Shown: positions 46,549 through 55,091 of the stretch, piece by piece
How the letters are laid out: each line of letters starts with the position of its first letter
Numbering within the stretch: the first letter of the stretch is position 1
Assembly: GCF_014203705.1 (NCBI RefSeq)
Contig: NZ_JACHJR010000001.1
Coordinates: 3,720,001-3,784,000 of the forward strand
Source of the DNA: Kitasatospora gansuensis
GTDB taxonomy: Bacteria; Actinomycetota; Actinomycetes; Streptomycetales; Streptomycetaceae
Reading direction: 5' to 3'
Length of the DNA: 64,000 nt
The notes under the pieces: generated by a model
Seen by the model: only the letters and a program-made list of their open reading frames with translations
Told to the model about the DNA's origin: nothing
Databases searched by the model: none
Position numbers and translations under genes: made by a program

Positions 46549-47714
46549 CAGTGGTTCTCCCCGCCCTCGAAGGAGGCGGCGTACGCCTCGTACTCGGCCC
46601 GCTCCTCGTCCACCAGAGCGTGCGGCTCCGCGTAGACGTGGTCGAAGATCAGCGTGGGGTCCGGGTCGGGCATGTTCCGTACGCCCTCACGGACCCGCAG
46701 GCCGAGCTTCTCGCTCTCGGCCTCGACCTCGGCGAAGAACGCCTCGTCGGCCAGGCCCTCCGCGTCCAGGTAGGCCTTCAGCCGGGAGATCGGGTCCTTG
46801 ACCTTCCAGGACTCGGTCTCCTCGGTCGCCCGGTAGCGGGTCGGGTCGTCCGAGGTGGTGTGCGCGCCCATCCGGTACGTGAACGCCTCGACCAGCACCG
46901 GGCCGTTGCCGCTGCGGGCGTGGTCCAGCGCCCAGCGGGTCACCGCGAGGCAGGCCAGCACGTCGTTGCCGTCCACCCGGACACCCGGGAAGCCGAAGCC
47001 GGAGGCGCGGCGGTAGAGCGGGATCCGGGTCTGGTTGGTGGTGGGCTCGGAGATCGCCCACTGGTTGTTCTGGCAGAAGAACACCACTGGCGCGTTGTAG
47101 ACCGAGGCGAAGGTGAACGCCTCGCTCACGTCGCCCTGGCTGGAGGCGCCGTCACCGAAGTACGCGATCACCGCGTCGTCGGCGCCGTCCTTGGTGATGC
47201 CCATCGCGTAACCGGTGGCGTGCAGGGTCTGCGCGCCGATCACGATGGTGTAGAGGTGGAAGTTCTTCTCGTTCGGGTCCCAGCCGCCGTGGTTCACGCC
47301 GCGGAACATGCCGAGCAGGTTCAGCGGGTCGACGTCGCGGCACCAGGCCACGCCGTGCTCCCGGTAGGTCGGGAAGGCGTAGTCGCCGGTGCGCATCGCG
47401 CGGCCGGAACCGACCTGGGCGGCCTCCTGGCCGAGCAGCGAGGCCCACAGGCCCAGCTCGCCCTGGCGCTGCAGCGAGGTGGCCTCGGCGTCGAAGCGCC
47501 GGACCAGCACCAGGTCCCGGTAGAGCGAGCGGAGCTCCTCGGGCGTGGTGGTCAGCGGGAAGTCCGGGTGCTCGACCCTGATGCCTTCCGGCGTGAGCAG
47601 CTGGACCAGCTCCGGCTGGGCGTCCGACTGGGTCTCGGAAGAACCCGACGGGAGGGTGTCAGGGACGGCGGGGGCAGCCTTCTTGCGCGCCCTCGTCGTG
47701 CTTTTGACGGTCAC
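46548..47714 (-). CDS. 2-oxo acid dehydrogenase E1 alpha subunit
   Basis: 388 residues. The thiamine-diphosphate motif GDGASSQGDVSEAFTFA with CQNNQWAIS, plus the phosphorylation-loop-like RMGAHTTSDDPTRYR, are typical of branched-chain E1alpha (short, with no fused E2). GTG 47714 was preferred to GTG 47720, since GAGGAG is then five bases away. First gene of the operon, preceded by a 360-base region holding a 14-bp palindrome. Confidence 0.92.
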   Translation of the reverse strand: MTVKSTTRARKKAAPAVPDTLPSGSSETQSDAQPELVQLLTPEGIRVEHPDFPLTTTPEELRSLYRDLVLVRRFDAEATSLQRQGELGLWASLLGQEAAQVGSGRAMRTGDYAFPTYREHGVAWCRDVDPLNLLGMFRGVNHGGWDPNEKNFHLYTIVIGAQTLHATGYAMGITKDGADDAVIAYFGDGASSQGDVSEAFTFASVYNAPVVFFCQNNQWAISEPTTNQTRIPLYRRASGFGFPGVRVDGNDVLACLAVTRWALDHARSGNGPVLVEAFTYRMGAHTTSDDPTRYRATEETESWKVKDPISRLKAYLDAEGLADEAFFAEVEAESEKLGLRVREGVRNMPDPDPTLIFDHVYAEPHALVDEERAEYEAYAASFEGGENH

Positions 47715-48075
47715 GTTCACTCCTCGGTCTGTCCGGCCGCCCGGGGTCGCCGGTGACCGGTCCGGTCACCGCCTCGCAGGAGCGCGTGGGTATGCGCACC
47801 GATCTGCTCAGCAGGTGGTGTTCCTTTTCCGACGGCGTCCCTCACGAGAACGTTACCCAGCGCAGCCCCTTGGCGCTTCTGCGCTAGGACGTCCTAGTTG
47901 TTCGGGTCGATGAGCGCCACGGGTGTGGCGCGGCTCTCATTTCGTGGCCGTCAGGACACCTGCGCACGCTATCCGGGCAGCAGTCTCCGCGTAAGGGGGT
48001 AACGGGCATCAATTTCCGGATGGTGGTCGGCACGGATGATAGGTCTGCTGTACGTATTTATGGGAGCATTTGGCC
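47715..48075. promoter_or_regulatory. Divergent region between the oxo-acid dehydrogenase operon and a response regulator
   Basis: 361 bases without a gene. It contains the perfect palindrome CTAGGACGTCCTAG (47884-47897). The right part (48,000-48,060) is AT-rich and should contain the regulator's promoter. Confidence 0.6.
47884..47897. promoter_or_regulatory. Palindromic operator candidate CTAGGACGTCCTAG
   Basis: Perfect 14-bp palindrome, about 170 bases from the E1alpha start and 180 bases from the response regulator start. It is of the size bound by NarL/DevR-type HTH dimers, which makes the adjacent regulator a candidate ligand. Confidence 0.45.
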
Positions 48076-48735
48076 GTGACTGGAAACGGACAAATCAGGG
48101 TATTCCTGCTCGATGATCATGAGGTCGTCCGACGGGGCGTACACGAGCTGCTCTCGATCGAGGACGACATCGAAGTGGTCGGCGAGGCCGGCACCGCCGC
48201 CGAGGCGCTCACCCGGATCCCGGCCGTCCAGCCGGACGTCGCGGTGCTGGACGTCCGCCTGCCGGACGGCAACGGAGTCGAGGTCTGCCGCGAGGTGCGC
48301 TCCCAGCACCCGGAGATCAAGTGCCTGATGCTCACCTCCTTCTCGGACGACGAGGCGCTCTTCGACGCCATCATGGCCGGGGCCTCCGGATACGTACTGA
48401 AGGCGATCCGGGGCACTGACCTGCTCTCGGCCGTCCGCGACGTGGCGGCGGGCAAGTCGCTGCTCGACCCGATCGCGACCAGCCGGGTGCTCGCCCGGCT
48501 CCGCGACGGGGGCGAGAAGGAGGACGAACGGCTCGCCCAGTTGACGAAGCAGGAGCGCCGGATCCTCGACCTGATCGGCGAGGGGATGACCAACCGTCAG
48601 ATCGGCAACGAGCTCCACCTGGCCGAAAAGACCGTCAAGAACTACGTCTCCAGCCTGCTCGCCAAGATGGGCATGGAGCGCCGGACCCAGGCCGCCGCGT
48701 ACGTGGCCAGGCACCAGGCGGACCATCAGCACTGA
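48076..48735 (+). CDS. NarL/DevR-type response regulator (no kinase adjacent)
   Basis: 219 residues: receiver domain with acidic pair Asp13-Asp14, phospho-Asp59 ([13 protein letters not shown]) and Lys near 107, and a LuxR-type HTH ([45 protein letters not shown]), a close DevR/DosR relative. GTG 48076 has GGGAG nine bases upstream. No histidine kinase lies nearby, so it is an orphan regulator. From memory, an orphan regulator in the same place in S. coelicolor affects antibiotic production; this could not be checked here. Confidence 0.9.
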   Translation: MTGNGQIRVFLLDDHEVVRRGVHELLSIEDDIEVVGEAGTAAEALTRIPAVQPDVAVLDVRLPDGNGVEVCREVRSQHPEIKCLMLTSFSDDEALFDAIMAGASGYVLKAIRGTDLLSAVRDVAAGKSLLDPIATSRVLARLRDGGEKEDERLAQLTKQERRILDLIGEGMTNRQIGNELHLAEKTVKNYVSSLLAKMGMERRTQAAAYVARHQADHQH

Positions 48736-48780
48736 GAGCAGATCGCTGACACTCTGTCAAGTACCCCTGCCGGTGGGCAC

Positions 48781-48794
48781 TACGCTCAGGGGAC
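48781..48794 (+). promoter_or_regulatory. Leaderless-type -10 element
   Basis: TACGCT (48781-48786), eight bases, GTG 48795; no ribosome site between. Confidence 0.5.
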
Positions 48795-49874
48795 GTGAAC
48801 CACGGCACCTCCTTCGCGTGCGCACCGGCCCGCCCGGACACCAGCGCACCCCCCATCGGCACGCTCAGCCCCCCGGTCCCCGACCGCACCCTGGCCGGGG
48901 TGCTGCGCACCTACCGGCTGACCCGGTTCAGCGCCATACCGGTCGCCGAAGGACTGCTCAACCGGGGGTACCGGGTGCAGACCGACACCGGCCGGTTCTT
49001 CCTCAAGTGCTACGTCGACCAGGCCACCGCCACCCGCCCGGTGGTCGCCGCCCAGCACCGCGCGACCACCGCGCTGGCGGCGCTCGGCCTGCCGGTCGCG
49101 CCCCCGGTCCGGACCCGGGACGGCCGCACCTGGACCAGCCACGGCGGCCGGCTGTTCGCCCTCTTCCCCTGGATCGAGGGCGGACACCGGCACGGCACCG
49201 AGCTGGACCTCCGGGAGAGCGGCGACCTCGGCGCGCTGCTCGGCCGCCTGCACGGCGCCCTCGGCGAGGTCTGCGCCCCCGTCCGGCAGCCGGCCGGCCA
49301 CCGCTCCGCCGACCCCGAGGAGACCGCCCGCCTGGTCGACCGCCTCCGCGAACAGGCCCGCACCGCCGGGCCCAGCCCCTTCGACACCCTCGCCGAACGA
49401 CGGCTCACCGAACGGCTCGACCTGCTCGACACCCACCGCCACCGCCGCCCCGCCCCGCAGGCCGCACCGCCCACCGGCTGGACCCACGGCGACTTCCACG
49501 GCCTCAACCTGCTCTACCGGAACGGCCGGGTGACCGCCGTCCTGGACTGGGACAAACTCGGCGTCCGCCCGCAGGCCGAAGAGGCGGTCCGGGCCGCCAC
49601 CCTGCTCTTCGACGACCGCACCACCGGCGCCCTCGACCTCAACCGGGTCCGCCGCTGGTCCCGCGCCTACCGCGCGACCGGCGCCGCCACCACCACCGAC
49701 CTGGCCGCCGCCGCACACCGGGTCTGGTGGGAACGCCTCAACGACCTCTGGATGCTCCAGTGGCACTACCAACGCGCCGACCACCGCGCCGACCCGCTCT
49801 TCCCCTCTTCGGCCGCCCAACTCACCTGGTGGTGCCAGGAGTACGAACAGGTCCTGGACGCCCTGACCAACTAG
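48795..49874 (+). CDS. Aminoglycoside phosphotransferase (APH)-fold protein
   Basis: 359 residues. It has HGDFHGLNLLYRNGRVTAVLDWDKLGVRP (catalytic Asp and metal-binding Asp) and RFFLKCYV for the ATP Lys. The kinase-like fold covers homoserine kinase, choline kinase and antibiotic kinases; the Trp-rich C-terminus does not indicate which. Substrate unknown; resistance should not be assumed. It is convergent with the Ser/Thr kinase gene, separated by copy B of the intergenic repeat. Confidence 0.85.
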   Translation: MNHGTSFACAPARPDTSAPPIGTLSPPVPDRTLAGVLRTYRLTRFSAIPVAEGLLNRGYRVQTDTGRFFLKCYVDQATATRPVVAAQHRATTALAALGLPVAPPVRTRDGRTWTSHGGRLFALFPWIEGGHRHGTELDLRESGDLGALLGRLHGALGEVCAPVRQPAGHRSADPEETARLVDRLREQARTAGPSPFDTLAERRLTERLDLLDTHRHRRPAPQAAPPTGWTHGDFHGLNLLYRNGRVTAVLDWDKLGVRPQAEEAVRAATLLFDDRTTGALDLNRVRRWSRAYRATGAATTTDLAAAAHRVWWERLNDLWMLQWHYQRADHRADPLFPSSAAQLTWWCQEYEQVLDALTN

Positions 49875-49889
49875 GCACACGCTCAGCCC

Positions 49890-50015
49890 CCAGGGGCCCG
49901 GGGAACGGCGGCGCCGACCTCGGGAAAGGTGATCGCCGCGTAAATGGTCAGGCACTTTCGCAGTGACCCGAACGCCAGATCTCCTCGCAGTTCCCCGAGC
50001 CCCTGGACAGTGCAA
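49890..50015 (-). repeat. Intergenic repeat, copy B (inverted relative to copy A)
   Basis: 126-bp element; read on the minus strand it opens TTGCACTGTCCAGGGGCTCG and closes GTTCCCCGGGCCCCTGG. The interior shares GAGATCTGGCGTTCGGGTCA and CGAGGTCGGCG with copy A, at roughly 80-85% identity by eye, with terminal arms nearly identical. It fills the gap between the convergent APH-like and Ser/Thr kinase genes. Confidence 0.9.
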
Positions 50016-50041
50016 CCGAGCGCCCTGCAAAAAGCTGAGAG

Positions 50042-51736
50042 TTACGAGTTGGTCTGGTTCGGGTTCGCCGCAGGCGTGCTCGGCGGGGCCGGGTTGGACG
50101 AGGAGTTGGCGGGCGACGGGCTCGGCGACGGCGACGGGCTGGGTGACGGGCTCGGGGACGGGCTCGTCGACGGCGACGGGCTCGGCGATGCGGAGTGGCT
50201 CGGCGACGGGCTCGACGAGGCCGACTGGCTCGGTGTCGGGCTCGAGGACGGCGACGGCGTACGGGGAGTGCTCTTGGGGGCCGACGGGGTCGGGCTGTCC
50301 GCCGACGGGCTGGGCGAGGCCGAGGCGGAGGCGGACACCGCCGGGGTTACCGGGTTCTCGGTGCCCTTGTCGCCGTTCAGCGCCAGCCCGATGCCGACGC
50401 CTGCGGCGCCGAGCACCAGCAGCACCCCGGCCACCACCGGCCAGGGGTTCCGGCGTCGCTTCGGCTCCTCGTCGTCCGAACCGCCGTCACCTCCGCCGTC
50501 GACCGCGGGGTACGGCGCGGACGGCGTCCGGAACGGCGAGCCGACCGGGTACCCGAGGACGGCCGTCGGATCGCTGCCCGCCCCGACGCCACCGAGCGGC
50601 TCGGTGATCGCGGTGCCACCGCTCGGGATGCCCTCGTAGCCGGGGTAGCCGCCGGTGTTCCCGGACCCGGCCGCCGCCAGCCCCGCCGCGGCGGCAGCGG
50701 CGGCCGCGGCACCCGCCGCGTACCCGGCCCCGGCCGCACCGTGCATCTCGCGCAGCGCGTGCTGCAGGTGGGCCCGGAACTCGTCCGCGCTCTGGAACCG
50801 GTCGTCCGGGTTCTTGGCCAGCGAGCGCAGCACCATCGCGTCCAGCGCGACGGGCACCCGGTCGTTGGCCTCCGAGGGCGGCACCGGCGCGTCCTGGACG
50901 TGCTGGTAGACCACCGAGAGCGGGGTGTCGCCGGTGAACGGCGGGCGCAGCGCCAGCAGTTCGTAGAGCATGCAGCCGGCCGCGTACAGGTCGGAGCGGT
51001 GGTCGACCGCCTTGCCGAGGGCCTGCTCGGGCGAGAGGTACTGCGGGGTGCCCATCACCATGCCGGTCTGGGTCATCGTGCTGGCCGCGCCGGTGAGCGC
51101 GCGGGCGATGCCGAAGTCCATCACCTTGACCGCGCCGCCGGTCGTGATGATCACGTTGGCGGGCTTGATGTCGCGGTGCACGATGCCGTGCCGGTGGCTG
51201 TAGGCGAGTGCCTCCAGCACCCCGGCGATGATGATCAGCGCCTGGTCGACCGGCGGCGCCTCCTCGTCCACCAGCAGCTCGCGGACGGTCCGGCCCTCGA
51301 CCAGCTCCATCACGATGTACGGCGTGGACTCGCCGTTCTCGATCTCCTCGCCGGTGTCGTAGACCGCGACGATCGAGTGATGGTTGAGCGAGGCGACGGA
51401 GTGCGCCTCGCGGGTGAACCGGAGCCGGGCGGTCTCGTCCTGGGCGAGTTCGGTACGGAGCAGCTTGACCGCGACGGTCCGGGCCAGCCGGACGTCCTGG
51501 GCCGCGAACACCTCGGCCATCCCGCCCCGGCCGAGCCGGTGGGTGAGCCGGTAGCGGCCGTCGCCGACGGTGCCGAGCGGTGCGGCGGTGCCCCGGCCGG
51601 GGGTGGCGGGACCGGAAGCGCCGGCGGGCAGCACGGCCGTCTCCGCCGTCTCGGCGGTGCTGGGTGTGGCCGTCGGCACCTCGGGCGTCTCGGGGGTCTC
51701 GTCCGCGCCGTCGCCCGGCTGCTGTGTCTGTGCCAT
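50042..51736 (-). CDS. Membrane Ser/Thr protein kinase with Ser/Pro-rich extracytoplasmic tail
   Basis: 564 residues: a disordered N-terminus (1-58), then a kinase domain (about 61-320) with Lys91 (VAVKLLRTE), HRDIKPAN (Asp189) and DFG at 207-209. A poly-Ala stretch follows, then one membrane helix (WPVVAGVLLVLGAAGVGIGLAL, about 440-462) and a Ser/Pro-rich outer tail of about 100 residues, with repeated SPSP. No PASTA domains are present, so the sensing mode differs from PknB. Likely membrane-bound Hanks-type kinase; targets unknown. ATG 51736 is set close after GAGGA, one codon inside a GTG alternative. Confidence 0.92.
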   Translation of the reverse strand: MAQTQQPGDGADETPETPEVPTATPSTAETAETAVLPAGASGPATPGRGTAAPLGTVGDGRYRLTHRLGRGGMAEVFAAQDVRLARTVAVKLLRTELAQDETARLRFTREAHSVASLNHHSIVAVYDTGEEIENGESTPYIVMELVEGRTVRELLVDEEAPPVDQALIIIAGVLEALAYSHRHGIVHRDIKPANVIITTGGAVKVMDFGIARALTGAASTMTQTGMVMGTPQYLSPEQALGKAVDHRSDLYAAGCMLYELLALRPPFTGDTPLSVVYQHVQDAPVPPSEANDRVPVALDAMVLRSLAKNPDDRFQSADEFRAHLQHALREMHGAAGAGYAAGAAAAAAAAAGLAAAGSGNTGGYPGYEGIPSGGTAITEPLGGVGAGSDPTAVLGYPVGSPFRTPSAPYPAVDGGGDGGSDDEEPKRRRNPWPVVAGVLLVLGAAGVGIGLALNGDKGTENPVTPAVSASASASPSPSADSPTPSAPKSTPRTPSPSSSPTPSQSASSSPSPSHSASPSPSPSTSPSPSPSPSPSPSPSPSPANSSSNPAPPSTPAANPNQTNS

Positions 51737-51832
51737 CACTCCTCGCCCCGGGCGGGTCGCCCTGTCAGTTGCGTCCTTGGAACGCTACCGCTTCGGCGGG
51801 CGCGCCGTGCCGTGGCGGAGCCGGTGCGACGG

Positions 51833-53236
51833 TCAGATCGGCCGGTCCGGGAGGTACTGGCTCGAAGCCGTCGAGGCGCCGGTACCGTACGTGTCGTCCT
51901 GCCGGTTCTGCTCCTGCTTGGCCGCCACGATGGCGACGATCACCACGGCCAGCACGATCACCCCGATGATCACCCCGACCACCACCAGCGCGGTCGAGCA
52001 GCCGTTCCCCTTCGCCGGCTGCGGGGCGAACTGCGGTGCAGTGTACGGCTGCTGGGGGTACGGCTGCCCCACCTGGTACGGCGAGGGCTGCTGCTGCGGG
52101 AACGGCCCCGGCGTGTGCGGCCCCGGGTACGGCTGGGCGAAGACCGGCGGCGGCGGGGTCTGCGGGCCGTACGGCGGCGGGGTGGACGGCTGGTACGGCT
52201 GGTGCACCTGCGGGGTGGGCCCGCGCAGGTCGCCGCCGACCTGCGGGAAACCGGTCAGCGAACTCCCGGCCGCCCCCGGGCCGCCGGCCGACACCGAACG
52301 CGGGCCCTCGCCGATCACCAGCGGGGTGGCCGCGCGCAGCGGCGCACCGCCGTCCGGCACCCCGGCCGCGATCCGCTCCAGCTCGGCCCGCATCGCCTCG
52401 GCGGTGGGGAACCGGTGCGCCGGGTCCTTCCGCAGCGCCCGGGCCACCAGGGCGTCCACCCCGGGCCGGACCGCCGGGTTGAGGCCGGAGGGCGAGGGCG
52501 CCTCCTCCTGCACGTGCTTGTACGCGATCGAAAAGGGCGAGTCGCCGTCGAACGGCAACTGCCCGGTGAGCAGCTCGAACAGCATGCAGCCGACCGAGTA
52601 GAGGTCCGAGCGGGCGTCCACGCTCTTGCCGAGCGCCTGCTCGGGCGAGAGGTACTGCGGGGTGCCGACCACCATGCCGGTCTGGGTCATCGAGGTCACC
52701 CCGGACTGCAGGGCGCGCGCGATGCCGAAGTCCATCACCTTCACGGTGCCCTTGGCGCTGACCATCACGTTGCCCGGCTTGATGTCCCGGTGCACCAGGC
52801 CCTGGTCGTGCGAGGCCTCCAGCGCGGACAGCACCGCCCCGGTGATCTTCAGCGCCTGGTCGGCCGGCATCGCGCCGTGCTTGGCGATCGCCTCGTTCAG
52901 CACGTCGCGGAGCGCCTGGCCCTCGACGTACTCCATCACGATGTAGGGGGTGGTCGCGCCGTCCGGGCCGATGTCCTCGCCGCTGTCGAAGACCGAGACG
53001 ATGTTGGTGTGCTGGAGCCTGGCGACCGCCTGCGCCTCCCGGCGGAACCGCTCCCGGAAGGCCGGTTCCCGACCCAGCTCGGTGTGCAGCGTCTTCACCG
53101 CGACCTTGCGGTCCAGCACGGTGTCGTGGGCCAGGTGCACGGAGGCCATCCCACCCTGGCCGAGCAGGTGCCGCAGCACGTACCGGCCGCCCGCCAGCGA
53201 GTGGCCCTCGACCGTGCTGCCGTCCTCGCCGCTCAT
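51833..53236 (-). CDS. Membrane Ser/Thr protein kinase, second
   Basis: 467 residues. Kinase domain about 18-285 with Lys48 (VAVKTLHTE), Asp151 (VHRDIKPGN) and DFG 169-171. A Pro/Gln/Tyr-rich linker (about 330-410) follows, then one membrane helix (about 415-440) and a short outer tail. The two kinases share their kinase domain and many segments (QYLSPEQALGK), so they look like tandem paralogues with different sensor ends. GGGGAGC precedes the ATG. Confidence 0.92.
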   Translation of the reverse strand: MSGEDGSTVEGHSLAGGRYVLRHLLGQGGMASVHLAHDTVLDRKVAVKTLHTELGREPAFRERFRREAQAVARLQHTNIVSVFDSGEDIGPDGATTPYIVMEYVEGQALRDVLNEAIAKHGAMPADQALKITGAVLSALEASHDQGLVHRDIKPGNVMVSAKGTVKVMDFGIARALQSGVTSMTQTGMVVGTPQYLSPEQALGKSVDARSDLYSVGCMLFELLTGQLPFDGDSPFSIAYKHVQEEAPSPSGLNPAVRPGVDALVARALRKDPAHRFPTAEAMRAELERIAAGVPDGGAPLRAATPLVIGEGPRSVSAGGPGAAGSSLTGFPQVGGDLRGPTPQVHQPYQPSTPPPYGPQTPPPPVFAQPYPGPHTPGPFPQQQPSPYQVGQPYPQQPYTAPQFAPQPAKGNGCSTALVVVGVIIGVIVLAVVIVAIVAAKQEQNRQDDTYGTGASTASSQYLPDRPI

Positions 53237-53425
53237 GCTCCCCTGCTTCCCCCTCCGGCTGTGGAGGTGTCCCGGCTGCGCGGCCGTCCGGGTGCAGAAC
53301 CGGACCGACCCCGGCCGCCGGCCCGCGAGGGCCCGACGACAGGGGTCAGGGTATCGGCTCGACCCACCGCCATCAGGGCCGGGGCGAGGCCGTGTCCGAG
53401 CTGGAACGAAGTCCGCGCAGCAGCT

Positions 53426-54013
53426 CTACAGGTAGGGGCCCGAACGGATGCCGCGGCCCTCCACCGGCTCGTCGAACTCCGCCTCGGCGCCGTGGCTGCC
53501 GGGCGGCAGCGCGCGCCGCATCTGCTCCAACTGGGCCCGGGCCGCCATCTGCTGGGCGAACAGCGCGGTCTGGATGCCGTGGAACAGGCCCTCCAGCCAG
53601 CCGACCAGCTGGGCCTGGGCGATCCGCAGCTCGGCCTCGGTCGGGATGGAGTCCTCGGTGAACGGCAGCGAGAGCCGCTCCAGCTCCTCCACCAGCTCCG
53701 GCGCCAGGCCGAGCTCCAGCTCCTTGATCGAGCTGGCGTGGATGTCCTTCAGCCTCGCCCGGCTGGCCTCGTCGAGGGGGGCCATCCGGACCTCCTCGAG
53801 CAGCTGCTTGATCATGCTGCCGATCCGCATGACCTTGGCGGGCTGCTCGACCATCTCGGTCACCGGCAGCTCACGCGGCTCCATCGCCTCGCCCTCCCCG
53901 ATCCGGCCGAACCCGGACCCGGGGACCGCGCCGACCGGCATCCCGTCCGGGCCCACGATCAGCACCTTCGGGGCGTCCTCCGACTGCGACCGTTCGTTCA
54001 TCGGCTTAGTCAT
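53426..54013 (-). CDS. bpa: Bacterial proteasome activator-like protein
   Basis: 195 residues. The helical core (MIKQLLEEVRMAPLDEASRARLKDIHASSIKELE) and ELRIAQAQLVGWLEGLFHGIQTALFAQQMAARAQLEQM match the Bpa/PafE family, which opens the 20S proteasome gate through the C-terminus. Here the C-terminus reads SGPYL, where mycobacterial Bpa ends in a GQYL-type motif. The Gln-to-Pro change may alter docking. ATG 54013 follows AAGGAG. It lies between the kinases and the Pro-rich surface protein gene. Confidence 0.8.
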   Translation of the reverse strand: MTKPMNERSQSEDAPKVLIVGPDGMPVGAVPGSGFGRIGEGEAMEPRELPVTEMVEQPAKVMRIGSMIKQLLEEVRMAPLDEASRARLKDIHASSIKELELGLAPELVEELERLSLPFTEDSIPTEAELRIAQAQLVGWLEGLFHGIQTALFAQQMAARAQLEQMRRALPPGSHGAEAEFDEPVEGRGIRSGPYL

Positions 54014-54110
54014 AGCTCCTTCATATGCTTCACGCGGGGGGAGGGTCAACTCACCCACCATCATGCCGGGTACGAGGCCGCCCGCGCCGGTGATCCGCCC
54101 TGACCCGGCG

Positions 54111-54941
54111 TCAGCGGCGGCGCAGCCGCAGGCCCACCAGCGCCAGCCCGCAGCCGATCATCGCCAGCCCGGCACCGAGCGGCAGCTGCAGGTTGGAGGC
54201 GTCGGTCCAGCGCAGCGGGGCGGCGAAGTCGGCCGCCATCCGGACGGCCGCCGGGGCCCGGTCGGCCACCTCGGCCGGAGCGGACGGTTCGGCCTCTCCC
54301 TCCCACTCGACCGGCTCGGCCGGGGCGGCCCAGCCGGGCAGCGGGACCACCGGCTCGGCGGCGGGGGCCGCCGGCGCGGGCGGCCGGGGCGAAGGCTCCT
54401 GCTGCTGCCGGGCGGGCGCCACCGGCAGGACGGGCGCGGCCGGACGGGCCGGGATGGCCGGGGTCGCCACCGGGCTCGGGAGCGGGGTCGGGGTGGGCTC
54501 CACCGCCGCCCGGGTGGGCGTCGGGGCCGGGCTCGGCTCGGCGGACGGCTCGGCACTGGGCGCGGCGCTCGGCGTCGGGGCGGGCGAGGGCTCCACGGAC
54601 GGCACCGGCGAGGGCTCGACCGGCTCCGACGGCTCGGGCTTCGCCGGGACGGACCGTACCGGGCTCGAACTCGGGACGACCGGGAGCTGAACGGTGGGCA
54701 GCACGGGCAACGCGGGCAGCTGAGGGAGTACAGGCAGCGCGGGGAGCTGGGGTATCAGCACCGGCGGCACGGTGGGCAGCACCACCGCCACCTGCGGCGG
54801 ACCGGCCTGCTCCCGCTCGTCCGCCAGCGCGGTCGGCCCGGCCAGCAGCAACGGCACCGCCACCCCGGCCAGCACGGCGGTGCGCCACACCACCAGGACC
54901 GGAACGGGACGTGCTGAGAACGCGAACGGAAGTGCGGCCAC
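54111..54941 (-). CDS. Secreted or membrane-anchored Pro-rich protein
   Basis: 276 residues. An N-terminal signal-like hydrophobic stretch (about 14-38) is followed by a very long Pro/Ala/Ser/Val-rich region with PLPVLPQLPALPVLP repeats, then a C-terminal membrane segment (LQLPLGAGLAMIGCGLALVGL) and a positive end RLRRR. The layout fits a wall-spanning protein tethered at its C-terminus. No LPxTG-like motif is present. GTG 54941 has GGAAGGA upstream. Function unknown. Confidence 0.7.
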   Translation of the reverse strand: MAALPFAFSARPVPVLVVWRTAVLAGVAVPLLLAGPTALADEREQAGPPQVAVVLPTVPPVLIPQLPALPVLPQLPALPVLPTVQLPVVPSSSPVRSVPAKPEPSEPVEPSPVPSVEPSPAPTPSAAPSAEPSAEPSPAPTPTRAAVEPTPTPLPSPVATPAIPARPAAPVLPVAPARQQQEPSPRPPAPAAPAAEPVVPLPGWAAPAEPVEWEGEAEPSAPAEVADRAPAAVRMAADFAAPLRWTDASNLQLPLGAGLAMIGCGLALVGLRLRRR

Positions 54942-55091
54942 GACGGGAGGTCCTTCCGACGGCCGACCGCGCTGCGACGCGGGCGGCGGCGGGACAGCTC
55001 CGCACCAGACTCACATACTCCGACAATCAAGGCATTTCGGACTCGCCGGGAGCTCGCCGGGCCGACCGCACCTGCGGCCGGCCCCCGGTGC

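Noticed and set aside
48795..49874. Antibiotic-resistance kinase
   Set aside because: APH fold alone covers many metabolic kinases; no resistance context is present.
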